Assembly (NCBI RefSeq): GCF_900103325.1
Contig: NZ_FMXM01000009.1
Span: 124,001-188,000 of the forward strand
Direction of reading: 5' to 3'
Origin: Mesorhizobium qingshengii
GTDB lineage: Bacteria; Pseudomonadota; Alphaproteobacteria; Rhizobiales; Rhizobiaceae
Length of the DNA: 64,000 nucleotides
The notes beneath the pieces are model-generated. The model had not been told where the DNA came from and searched no databases. It saw only the letters and a list, made by a program, of their open reading frames with translations. The number at the start of each line of letters is the position of its first letter. The stretch's first letter is position 1. The translations under genes and the position numbers were made by a program. Shown in pieces: positions 53,694 through 61,257 of the stretch.

Positions 53694-54632
53694 TTGAAAG
53701 TCGGGGTGGTTCTCAATCCGATTGCCGGAGGCGGCCGGCTGAAACGACATTGGCCGGAGGTCGCCGCTTCGCTGAAGAAGCATTTCGGCGATTTCGAGTT
53801 GCGTGAAACGCAAGCCGAGGGCGATGCCGAGAGGCTGGCAATCGATCTCGCGGCAACCGGCTTCGATCTGGTGATCGCGGCCGGCGGCGACGGCACGGCC
53901 AGCGAAGTGGCCGACGGGCTGCTGCAGGCGTCGCAGGAGAGCGGCAGGACGACCGAACTCGGCCTGCTTCCTTGCGGCACCGGCATCGATTTCGCGCGTG
54001 GGCTCGGCCTGCCGAAGGAGGTGGACGCGACGCTGAAGCGGATCGCCGAGGCGAAGGGGCGCAAGGTCGATGCCGGACGCATCTGCTACATCGACGACCA
54101 TGGCGCGCTGGCCAGCCGCCATTTCATCAACATCGCCAGCCTGGGGTTGTCCGGCGCCACCGACCGCGCGGTCAATGCCGACAAGCGCAAGGGCAGGGTG
54201 TCGGCCAAGGCGCTGTTTTTCTGGCGCACTGTGGTCGAGTTCATCCGCTACCGGTTCCAGGATGTCAGGATCACCGTCGACGACGGCACTCCGGTCGAAG
54301 CGCGCATGGCGCTGGTGGCGGTTGCCAACGGCAAGTTCTTCGGCGGCGGCATGATGATCGCGCCGGACGCCGAACTCGCCGACGGGCAGTTCGACATCGT
54401 CATCCTGCGCGCGGCCGGCAAGCTGAAGCTGATCTTGGACATCCGCCTGCTCTATGGCGGCCGGCACCGCAACCATCCGGCTATCACCATCCTGCGTGGC
54501 AAGAAAGTGGTTGTCGAACCGCTCGGCGATGTGGAAAAGAACGGCGCGCTGGTCGACATAGACGGTGAGTCGCCAGGGCGTATACCCGCGACCTTCGAGA
54601 TCCTGCCCGGCGCGCTGACGCTCAGATATTGA
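53694..54632 (+). CDS. Diacylglycerol-kinase-family lipid kinase (YegS-like)
   Basis: A 312-residue cytoplasmic kinase of the DAGK/YegS family. It shows V-V-L-N-P-I-A-G-G-G near the start, the nucleotide loop A-G-G-D-G-T-A-S-E-V, L-L-P-C-G-T-G-I-D-F-A-R-G-L, and N-G-K-F-F-G-G-G-M-M-I-A-P-D-A near the end. These enzymes phosphorylate diacylglycerol or related lipids such as phosphatidylglycerol. The TTG at 53694 with GGGGAGGG six bases upstream is the best start; an ATG at 53646 lacks a ribosome-binding site. It is a single gene. Confidence 0.9.
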   Translation: MKVGVVLNPIAGGGRLKRHWPEVAASLKKHFGDFELRETQAEGDAERLAIDLAATGFDLVIAAGGDGTASEVADGLLQASQESGRTTELGLLPCGTGIDFARGLGLPKEVDATLKRIAEAKGRKVDAGRICYIDDHGALASRHFINIASLGLSGATDRAVNADKRKGRVSAKALFFWRTVVEFIRYRFQDVRITVDDGTPVEARMALVAVANGKFFGGGMMIAPDAELADGQFDIVILRAAGKLKLILDIRLLYGGRHRNHPAITILRGKKVVVEPLGDVEKNGALVDIDGESPGRIPATFEILPGALTLRY

Positions 54633-54724
54633 ATCAAGCGGTTGAGGCGTTGAATCAGGTCGCTCCGGCCTTGATTCCGGCCAGGCGTTCAATGCCTTGA
54701 AATTGCTTGAGGTTTTGCCAGGCT

Positions 54725-55642
54725 TCAAATTTCCAGCTTGGCCGGAAAACCAGGCGCGCGCAGATCGGTGCCGACGGCGTCCTCGAGCAATTTGACGATC
54801 TGGGTCGACCAGGCGCCGCCCCCATAGGCTTTCCTGCCCTGCTCAAAAATCGCGTTGACGCGCGATGCCAGGTCGAGCGGCACGCCGAAATCCTTGCCCA
54901 TGCCGAGCGCGAAGCCGAGGTCCTTCAGCGCCAGGTCCATGGTGAAGCCAATGTCGTAGGAGCCGTTGAGAATGAGCTGGCTCTCGGTCTCGTGGACGAA
55001 GCTGTTGCCGGAGGAGGCAACGATGGCGTGGTAGGACTGGGCGAGGTCGAGCCCGCCCTGCTTGGCCAGCATCAGCGCTTCGCCGGCGGCGACGAGATGG
55101 ATGAAGGCCAGCATGTTGGTGATCACCTTGATCACCGCCGCCGAGCCGATCGGTCCCATCAGGAACGACTTCGCGCACATCGCCTCGATCGCCGGACGAT
55201 GACGCGCGTAGAGCGCCGCATCGCCACCGACCAGCGCGGTGATTTTTCCCACCGCCGCCAGGTGCACGCCGCCGGTGACCGGGCATTCCAGTGTCTCGAT
55301 ACCCCTAGCCGAAGCGAGCGCTGCCAGACGCACGATCTCGTCGCGGCCATTGGTCGACATCTCGATCCAGGTGCCACCCGTGGGCAGGCCTTCGAGCAAC
55401 CCGCCGGGGCCGGCCAGCACTGCCTCGCTGACCTTCGGCGAGGGCAGGCAGGTTATGGCATTGCCGGCCCGCGCCGCGGCCTCGGCCGGGCTGTTCGCGG
55501 CGGTCGCGCCGAGCGCCACCAGGCGCTCGACGGCTGCAGGATCGCGGTCGAAGACGGTGACGGCAAAGCCGTTGCGGATCAGGCTGGCCGCGAGATTGCC
55601 GCCGAGATGGCCAAGACCGATAAAGGCGTAGCTTTCGCTCAT
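54725..55642 (-). CDS. Beta-hydroxyacid dehydrogenase (3-hydroxyisobutyrate dehydrogenase family)
   Basis: A 305-residue NAD(P)-dependent dehydrogenase. The Rossmann loop G-L-G-H-L-G-G-N (about 9-16) is followed by F-D-R-D at the end of beta-2, which suggests NAD rather than NADP. The substrate motif E-C-P-V-T-G-G-V-H and the catalytic Lys region I-K-V-I-T-N-M-L are present. Family members act on 3-hydroxyisobutyrate, tartronate semialdehyde or related acids. The ATG at 55640-55642 overlaps the stop of the enolase-superfamily gene (ATGA), so it is coupled to it. Confidence 0.9.
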   Translation of the reverse strand: MSESYAFIGLGHLGGNLAASLIRNGFAVTVFDRDPAAVERLVALGATAANSPAEAAARAGNAITCLPSPKVSEAVLAGPGGLLEGLPTGGTWIEMSTNGRDEIVRLAALASARGIETLECPVTGGVHLAAVGKITALVGGDAALYARHRPAIEAMCAKSFLMGPIGSAAVIKVITNMLAFIHLVAAGEALMLAKQGGLDLAQSYHAIVASSGNSFVHETESQLILNGSYDIGFTMDLALKDLGFALGMGKDFGVPLDLASRVNAIFEQGRKAYGGGAWSTQIVKLLEDAVGTDLRAPGFPAKLEI

Positions 55643-56850
55643 GGCATCAACGGCGTCTGCATCATCTGCAGATGCAGGTCCTTGCCGGTCCAGGGATGCG
55701 CGTCGCAGACCGCCTCGTTGAGCTCGACGCCGAGGCCGGGCTCCTTCGACGGGATGACATTGCCGTCCTGCCACTCGATCTTCTTCGTGAGCAGCGTGGC
55801 GTGGAAGCCGTCCCACTGCTTCAGCGATTCCAGGATGAGGAAGTTGGGCAGCGTCACCGCAAGCTGGATGTTGGCGGCGCCGACGATCGGCCCGCAATAG
55901 CAATGCGGGGCGACCTGGATGTGGTAGGCCTCGGCCATGGCGGCGATCTTCTTGGTCTCCAGGATGCCGCCGGAGCGGCCGAGGTCGGGCTGCAAAATGG
56001 TCGCGGCACGGTTTTCGATGACGCGGGCGAATTCGAACTTGGTCGTCAGCCGTTCGCCGGTGGCGATCGGGATCGACGTGCCGCGTGCGACCTGCGCCAT
56101 CACTTCGGGCATGTCAGGCGGCACCGGCTCCTCGAACCATAGCGGGTCGTAAGGTTCGATGGCGCGGGCCATGCGCAGCGCGCCCGACGCGGTGAACTGG
56201 CCGTGCGTGCCGAACAGGATATCGGCCCTGGTGCCGACCGCCTCGCGGATCGCCTTGATCATGCGGGTGGAGAGATCGATGTCGACAAGGCGCGGCTGGT
56301 GGCCGTCGAAGGCGGTGTAGGGGCCGGCCGGGTCGAGTTTGACGGCATTGAAACCCTGCTCGACATATTCGAGCGCGCAGGCGGCGGCCAGGTCGGGGTC
56401 GTTGTAGACGTTCTTGCCGCGCGCATCCTCGGAATGGACGCTGCCGGTGTGCGGATAGAGGTAGGTGTAGGAGCGCAGCGTCTCGTGCACCTGGCCGCCG
56501 AGCAGTTTGTAGACCGGCTTGTTGGCCTCCTTGCCGATGATGTCCCAGCAGGCCATCTCCAGCGCCGAGAAGCAGCCCATGCCGGAAACGTCCGGGCGCT
56601 GGGTGAAGCCGGACGAATAGGCGCGGCGGAAGAAATTCTCGATGTCGTGCGGATCGCGGCCGACGAGATAGCGCTCGGCCATGTCCTCGACCATCTTCGC
56701 GGTGACGTGGGCGGAGAAGGTGGCGTTGTAGGCCTCGCCATAGCCGACGACGCCGCCATCGGTGGTGAGCTTGACGAAGATGAAATACTTGCCGCCGATG
56801 CCGGGCGGTGGATTGCCGACTACCCAGGTCTTGACGTCGGTGATTTTCAT
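55639..56850 (-). CDS. Mandelate racemase/muconate lactonizing enzyme family, sugar-acid dehydratase-like
   Basis: A 403-residue enolase-superfamily enzyme. Metal-ligand regions are D in R-A-D-I-L-F-G-T-H-G-Q, E in W-F-E-E-P-V-P-P and E in I-A-T-G-E-R-L. A catalytic His lies in Q-V-A-P-H-C-Y-C-G-P, and another potential base is His in G-T-H-G-Q. The MLE-type K-x-K is replaced by A-V-K-L-D-P-A-G-P. This set resembles the acid-sugar dehydratase group such as galactonate dehydratase, so it probably dehydrates an aldonic or aldaric acid. It is translationally coupled both to the GMC oxidoreductase upstream and the hydroxyacid dehydrogenase downstream. Confidence 0.88.
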   Translation of the reverse strand: MKITDVKTWVVGNPPPGIGGKYFIFVKLTTDGGVVGYGEAYNATFSAHVTAKMVEDMAERYLVGRDPHDIENFFRRAYSSGFTQRPDVSGMGCFSALEMACWDIIGKEANKPVYKLLGGQVHETLRSYTYLYPHTGSVHSEDARGKNVYNDPDLAAACALEYVEQGFNAVKLDPAGPYTAFDGHQPRLVDIDLSTRMIKAIREAVGTRADILFGTHGQFTASGALRMARAIEPYDPLWFEEPVPPDMPEVMAQVARGTSIPIATGERLTTKFEFARVIENRAATILQPDLGRSGGILETKKIAAMAEAYHIQVAPHCYCGPIVGAANIQLAVTLPNFLILESLKQWDGFHATLLTKKIEWQDGNVIPSKEPGLGVELNEAVCDAHPWTGKDLHLQMMQTPLMP

Positions 56851-58463
56851 TCTTGGTCCTCCAGAACCAGTTCGGCGCCCTTCCAACCAGTCATGACCGA
56901 GGCGGCGTTGGTGTTGCCGGTGATGTTGTCGGGAAAGATCGAGGCGTCGATGACGCGCAGGCCTTCGAGGCCGTGCACTTTCAGACGCGGGTCGACGACG
57001 GCGCGCGACGCGTCCGGCCCCATGCGGCAGGTCGAGACCGGGTGATAGACGGTGCCCGAGCGTTTTCTGAAATCGGTGATCAGGTCCGCGTCTGATTGGA
57101 TCGACGGGCCGGGCAAAACCTCTTCCTCGATGATCTCGGCCATGGCAGGCATCGAGGCGATCTTGCGCACGAACTTCACCGCCGCCAGCATCTCCTCGAC
57201 ATCGGCATTGGTCGAATAGGCATTGGCGACGATTTTGGGATAATCCTGCGGATTGCTGGAGCGGATCATGATCTCGCCACGGCTCGACGGGCGGCAGTTG
57301 GACAGGCCGATGGAGAAGCCTGGCCATGGGTCGGGGGTCAAGATCGGGCGCTCGCCGCTTTTGGGAATGACGGTCGAGAACGCCTGGAAATAGAGCTGCA
57401 TGTTGGGCCGCGAAAACGCCGGGTCGGTGCGGAAGAAGCCGCCGCCGTGGTTCATCGACAGCGACAGCGGGCCGGAGCGGGTGAGGATGTACCGCATGCC
57501 GACAAGCAGCTTGCCCCACCAGGGGCGCAGGATCTGGTTAAGCGTCGGCAGCCTGCCCTTGAAGGTGTAGTTGATGCCGACATGGTCCTGCAGATGCGCG
57601 CCGACATTCTCGTTGGCGTGGATGATGGGAATGCCGAGGCTGTTGAGCAGCGCCGAGGGGCCGATGCCGGAGAGCTGCAGCAGCTGCGGCGAGTTGATCG
57701 AACCCCCGGAAAGAATGACCTCGCGGCCGGCGCGGGCGGTTTTCGTCTCACCATTCTGGAGATACTCGATGCCGACCGCGCGCTTGCCGTCGAACAGGAT
57801 GCGGGTAGCCAGCGCACCGGTCTCGACGCGAACATTGCCGCGCTTCATCGCCGGACGCAGGAAGGCGCGTGCGGCCGACATGCGGCGGCCGTTGCGGGTC
57901 GAGATCTGATAGACGCCGACGCCTTCCTGGGCAGCGCCGTTGAAGTCGGGGTTCAACGGCAAGCCTGCCTGCCGGCCGGCGGCGAGATAGCGCCTGGTCA
58001 AGGGGTGGACGGCGTTCGTGCAGTCGGTGATGTGCAGGGGACCGCCGACGCCGCGCCATCTGTCGGCGCCGGCCTCGTTGTCCTCCAGGGCCTTGAAGGC
58101 GGGCAGGAGATCGTCAAAACCCCAGCCGGGGTTGCCGGCGTTCCGCCAGTCGTCGAAATCCTCGCGTGCGCCCCTGATCCAGACCATGGCATTGATCGAG
58201 CTCGAACCGCCAAGCAGTTTGCCGCGCGGCCAATGATCGACATTGCCGCCAAGGCCCGGGTCCGGTTCGGTCTTGTAGTTCCAGTTGACGGCGGGGTCGA
58301 AGAAGGTCTTGCCATAGCCAAGCGGCATCTGGACATAGAAGCGGCGGTCGGTGCCGCCGGCTTCCAGCACCAGCACCGAGAAGCGGCCCGAGGCCGACAG
58401 TCTTTCGGCCAGAACCGAGCCGGCCGAGCCGGAGCCGACGATGATGAAATCATAGGTCTGCAT
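56847..58463 (-). CDS. GMC-family FAD oxidoreductase (choline dehydrogenase-like)
   Basis: A 538-residue flavoenzyme of the glucose-methanol-choline family. The FAD loop G-S-G-S-A-G is at 10-15, followed by L-V-L-E-A-G-G near 31-37. GMC signature 1 is near R-G-K-L-L-G-G-S-S-S-I-N-A-M-V-W-I-R-G, signature 2 near S-G-G-S-I-N-S-P-Q-L-L-Q-L-S-G-I-G-P, and the active-site His in Y-H-P-V-S-T-C-R-M-G, with Asn in T-G-N-T-N-A-A. These enzymes oxidise alcohols or sugars. The ATG at 58461-58463 fits the family N-terminus. It is the first gene of the coupled cassette; its stop overlaps the next ATG. Confidence 0.92.
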   Translation of the reverse strand: MQTYDFIIVGSGSAGSVLAERLSASGRFSVLVLEAGGTDRRFYVQMPLGYGKTFFDPAVNWNYKTEPDPGLGGNVDHWPRGKLLGGSSSINAMVWIRGAREDFDDWRNAGNPGWGFDDLLPAFKALEDNEAGADRWRGVGGPLHITDCTNAVHPLTRRYLAAGRQAGLPLNPDFNGAAQEGVGVYQISTRNGRRMSAARAFLRPAMKRGNVRVETGALATRILFDGKRAVGIEYLQNGETKTARAGREVILSGGSINSPQLLQLSGIGPSALLNSLGIPIIHANENVGAHLQDHVGINYTFKGRLPTLNQILRPWWGKLLVGMRYILTRSGPLSLSMNHGGGFFRTDPAFSRPNMQLYFQAFSTVIPKSGERPILTPDPWPGFSIGLSNCRPSSRGEIMIRSSNPQDYPKIVANAYSTNADVEEMLAAVKFVRKIASMPAMAEIIEEEVLPGPSIQSDADLITDFRKRSGTVYHPVSTCRMGPDASRAVVDPRLKVHGLEGLRVIDASIFPDNITGNTNAASVMTGWKGAELVLEDQE

Positions 58464-58670
58464 GATGGATGAGGCGGCTCCGGAAATCTGGCTGCAGCCT
58501 AGACGCGGCGGGTTCGCCAAGTCGCCGGGCCTTCCGGCATGGGTTGTGAAAAAAGCGACCGCGAGGGGGCGTGTTTCGGAAACCCACGAGGGAACCGACA
58601 TTGCGATCCGGTTCCTGGGGTGGCGCGTTGACCTGTGGGCACCGTGACGGTACGGGATCGAGGGCAGTTG

Positions 58671-59084
58671 ATGTCGAAGGATTTCCCCATGGTGCATTAC
58701 GCGGACGGCCGGCCGATTGGCGATCTCACGCTGCGGACACTGGCCATGCCTTCGGACGCCAATGCGGCGGGCGATATCTTCGGCGGCTGGGTGATGGCGC
58801 AGATGGACCTTGCCTGCGGCATCCGCGCCGCCGAACGCGCCAAGGGCCGCGTGGTGACGGCGGCGGTGAAGGAAATGTCGTTCGCCAAGCCGATGAAGAT
58901 TGGCGACACGCTGTGCATCTACACCCATGTCGAGCGCGTCGGCCGCACCTCGATGACGCTCAAGGTCGAGGCCTGGGCGCAGCGCTACCTCTCCGACCTG
59001 ATGGAGAAGGTCACCCATGCCGATTTCGTCATGGTGGCGCTGGACGGCGAAGGCAAGCCAAAGGCCGTTCCGGCGGAAAGCTGA
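58671..59084 (+). CDS. Acyl-CoA thioesterase, YciA-like hotdog protein
   Basis: A 137-residue hotdog-fold thioesterase. Visible motifs are M-P-S-D-A-N-A-A-G-D-I-F-G-G-W-V-M-A-Q-M-D (about 26-46), which carries the catalytic Asp/Asn pattern of YciA, and S-F-A-K-P-M-K-I-G-D. Such enzymes hydrolyse acyl-CoA esters and help to recycle CoA. GAGGGCAG precedes the ATG at 58671; an in-frame ATG 36 bases earlier is possible. It is divergent from the GMC cassette. Confidence 0.92.
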   Translation: MSKDFPMVHYADGRPIGDLTLRTLAMPSDANAAGDIFGGWVMAQMDLACGIRAAERAKGRVVTAAVKEMSFAKPMKIGDTLCIYTHVERVGRTSMTLKVEAWAQRYLSDLMEKVTHADFVMVALDGEGKPKAVPAES

Positions 59085-59235
59085 CCGGCTCGATGCCGTC
59101 GGCCTGAAATCAAACAGCAGTCCGTCACCTGATTCACCCACAAGGGGGATGCGAACAGCGTTGCTGTGTGGTGCTTTTCATATTCGCCTTCGCAAACTTC
59201 CGTGACCGTGTCCGAACGGTCCTGGAGGGAAGACA

Positions 59236-59550
59236 ATGCGTCAACGATTGCTGAACGGCGCATTGGCGGGCGCGCTCGCTGCCTTGTTCTGCCTGCTGGC
59301 CGCAACCGCCTACACTGAGGTCAAACAAGACGATGCCGAGGCCAGTTGCGCGTCCGCAGACCACACCCTCGGGCAGCAAGCGGCCAGATGCGGAAACTGC
59401 CTTGTCGCGACGTACGACAGTTGTGCGGTGAGCGTGAGCAATTGCGGTGGGCGGGCGACTTGCGCCATCGACGGCAAGGTGGTCGATCGGGCCCCCAAAT
59501 CGAAGCAGATCGAAAGCCGACCGTGGGCCCTGGTGCAGATGCAGCCGTAG
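59236..59550 (+). CDS. Small exported Cys-rich protein, 104 residues
   Basis: A 104-residue exported protein: signal peptide (about 1-25), then six Cys residues (C-A-S-A ... R-C-G-N-C ... S-C-A-V-S-V-S-N-C ... T-C-A-I-D-G), suggesting three disulphide bonds. GGAGGGAAG precedes the ATG at 59236. No family is recognised. It is a single gene between the thioesterase and the convergent HxlR gene. Confidence 0.7.
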   Translation: MRQRLLNGALAGALAALFCLLAATAYTEVKQDDAEASCASADHTLGQQAARCGNCLVATYDSCAVSVSNCGGRATCAIDGKVVDRAPKSKQIESRPWALVQMQP

Positions 59551-59599
59551 GATCCGTCCGCGCTACGTGGCGGGCGCAAACCCTTGCCATGCAAGGGTT

Positions 59600-60007
59600 T
59601 CAGGCATGCATGCCGTCAAATTTCTCACGCGCCGCCTTGACACGGGTGGTGTTCTTGCGTGCCCATTCGCCCAGCGCGCTTACCGGGATCAGCAATTCAT
59701 GGCCGAGTTCGGTCAGCTCGTAATCGACGCGCGGCGGAATGGTCGGGAACACGGTGCGGGTGACGAAGCCGTCGCGCTCCAGCCCGCGCAAGGTGGTGGT
59801 CAGCATCTTCTGCGAGATGCCGCCGACGGCCGCGCGCAATTCGTTGAAGCGCAGCGGTCCGTCGCCCAACTTGCCGACGACCAGAACGGTCCATTTGTCG
59901 CCGACACGCTGCAGGATTTCCGAGATGGCGCGACAGTCCTCGGTGCGGTGCGGGTGCCTCAGTAACAAAAAAGTGCCTCCTTGCGTATCGCGTTGGCGGT
60001 ATCTCAT
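59600..60007 (-). CDS. HxlR-family regulator 1
   Basis: A 135-residue winged-helix regulator of the HxlR type: V-G-D-K-W-T-V-L-V-V-G-K-L-G-D-G-P-L-R-F-N-E-L, G-G-I-S-Q-K-M-L-T-T-T-L-R-G-L-E-R-D-G-F-V and V-D-Y-E-L-T-E-L-G. It has a single Cys (Cys25, E-D-C-R-A) near the N-terminus, where redox-sensing members such as YodB and QorR have theirs. It is divergent from an FMN reductase gene, and a palindrome sits between them. Confidence 0.92.
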   Translation of the reverse strand: MRYRQRDTQGGTFLLLRHPHRTEDCRAISEILQRVGDKWTVLVVGKLGDGPLRFNELRAAVGGISQKMLTTTLRGLERDGFVTRTVFPTIPPRVDYELTELGHELLIPVSALGEWARKNTTRVKAAREKFDGMHA

Positions 60008-60015
60008 ATAGCTCA

Positions 60016-60032
60016 GGTATCTAAATGATACC
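60016..60032. promoter_or_regulatory. Palindromic operator between HxlR 1 and the FMN reductase
   Basis: GGTATC-TAAAT-GATACC is a perfect 6-5-6 palindrome in the centre of the 51-bp region between the two divergent genes. Such position and structure are what a winged-helix dimer needs. HxlR 1 is the natural candidate to bind it and control both genes. Confidence 0.7.
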
Positions 60033-60058
60033 AGTACTTCCCGCTAGGAGAGCCCCTT

Positions 60059-60664
60059 ATGTCCAAACCCAAAATCGCCATCGTGGTCGGATCGACGCGC
60101 GCCGCGCGCTTCGCCGACGTACCGTCCCAGTGGATCGCCAAGATCGCCAAGTCGCATGCCGACATCGACGTCGAAATCGTCGACCTGCGCGACTTCCCGC
60201 TGCCGTTCTTCGACGAGGTTGCATCCTCCGCCTGGGCGCCGTCGCAGAACGAAGTGGCCAAGCGCTGGCAGAAGAAGGTCGCCGAATTCGACGGCTTCAT
60301 CTTCACCGCCGCCGAGTACAATCATGGCCCGACGGCCGTGCTGAAGAACGCCATCGACTACGCCGCCAACGAATGGAACAAGAAGTCCGCCGGCTTCGTC
60401 GGTTATGGCAGCGTCGGTGGCGCGCGCGCCGTCGAACAGCTTCGCCTTCATGCGGTCGAATTGCAGATGGCGCCGGTCAAGTCGGCTGTCCATATCGCCT
60501 GGGGCGATTTCCTCGCCGTCCGTCAGGGCGAGAAGAAGCTCGAGGATCTCGAGCACCTGAACCAGGCCGCCACGGCGCTGGTCAACGACGTTGCCTGGTG
60601 GGCCAAGGTGCTCAAGGCCGCGCGTCAGGCCGACGCCGTCGCCGAGGAAGTCAAGGCGGCCTGA
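60059..60664 (+). CDS. NADPH-dependent FMN reductase/quinone reductase-like flavoprotein
   Basis: A 201-residue flavodoxin-fold protein: I-V-V-G-S-T-R-A-A-R-F-A-D near the start binds the FMN phosphate; F-I-F-T-A-A-E-Y-N-H-G-P-T-A-V-L-K-N-A-I-D-Y (about 80-101) is the family motif that contacts FMN. Relatives reduce FMN, quinones, azo compounds or chromate. CTAGGAG lies before the ATG at 60059. It is divergent from HxlR 1, which likely controls it through the palindrome at 60016-60032. Confidence 0.92.
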   Translation: MSKPKIAIVVGSTRAARFADVPSQWIAKIAKSHADIDVEIVDLRDFPLPFFDEVASSAWAPSQNEVAKRWQKKVAEFDGFIFTAAEYNHGPTAVLKNAIDYAANEWNKKSAGFVGYGSVGGARAVEQLRLHAVELQMAPVKSAVHIAWGDFLAVRQGEKKLEDLEHLNQAATALVNDVAWWAKVLKAARQADAVAEEVKAA

Positions 60665-60695
60665 CCGCCGGTTCGAATTATCCTCCCAAGGATCC

Positions 60696-60721
60696 GGGGT
60701 GGCGCTTGCGCCGCCCCTTTT
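60696..60721 (+). terminator. Terminator of the FMN reductase gene, first copy
   Basis: GGGGTGGCGC, a TT loop and GCGCCGCCCC, followed by TTTT. It lies 32 bases after the FMN reductase stop. A near-identical hairpin follows at 60733. Confidence 0.8.
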
Positions 60722-60732
60722 CAATTCCGGCC

Positions 60733-60756
60733 GGAGTGGCGCTTGCGCCGCTCTTT
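60733..60756 (+). terminator. Terminator, second near-identical copy
   Basis: GGAGTGGCGC, TT, GCGCCGCTCT and TTCTTC. The sequence repeats the first terminator with a few changes and ends 3 bases before the stop of HxlR 2 on the other strand. It probably also serves as the minus-strand terminator. Confidence 0.7.
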
Positions 60757-60758
60757 CT

Positions 60759-61160
60759 TCAATTGTGGGAAGCCATGGCGTCGTGCCGGGCCTGCCTCGG
60801 CCGGATGATGCAGTCGGCGAGGCGGTCCATCTCGTTCAACTCATCGGCGTGATGCTGGCCCCACTGGCAGAGCGCCAGCAGGATCGGCTCGAGGCTGAGG
60901 CCGAGGCGCGTCGCCGAATATTCGACGCGCGAGGGCACTTCGGCAAAGATCTCGCGGCTGACGAGGCCGTGCTCCTCCATTTCCCGAAGCTGCTGGATCA
61001 GCACTTTCTGGGTGATGCCGGGCATCAGCGCCTTCAGCGCCGACAGCCGCCTGGGACCATCGAACAGATGGTAGAGAATGACCGCCTTCCAGCGACCCGC
61101 GATCACTTTCAGCGCCCGTTCCGCCGGCAGCAGCGGCAGTCTCTTGATGGGTGCGGCCAT
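60759..61160 (-). CDS. HxlR-family regulator 2
   Basis: A 133-residue HxlR-type winged helix: I-A-G-R-W-K-A-V-I-L-Y-H-L-F-D-G-P-R-R-L-S-A-L, P-G-I-T-Q-K-V-L-I-Q-Q-L-R-E-M-E-E-H-G-L-V and S-R-V-E-Y-S-A-T-R-L-G. It has Cys98 and Cys117 but no N-terminal Cys. A strong GGAGG precedes the ATG at 61158-61160. It is divergent from the quinone oxidoreductase gene, which is its likely target. No palindrome as clear as that of HxlR 1 is seen in the 97-bp gap. Confidence 0.92.
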   Translation of the reverse strand: MAAPIKRLPLLPAERALKVIAGRWKAVILYHLFDGPRRLSALKALMPGITQKVLIQQLREMEEHGLVSREIFAEVPSRVEYSATRLGLSLEPILLALCQWGQHHADELNEMDRLADCIIRPRQARHDAMASHN

Positions 61161-61257
61161 GGTCACCTCCTGGTCAGCAGGGGACAAATGAGTGTGTAGT
61201 CGAGGTCTCGCAGATAGTGGCAAACCGCTGCCGATGCCATAGCGATCGGAGTTTGCC

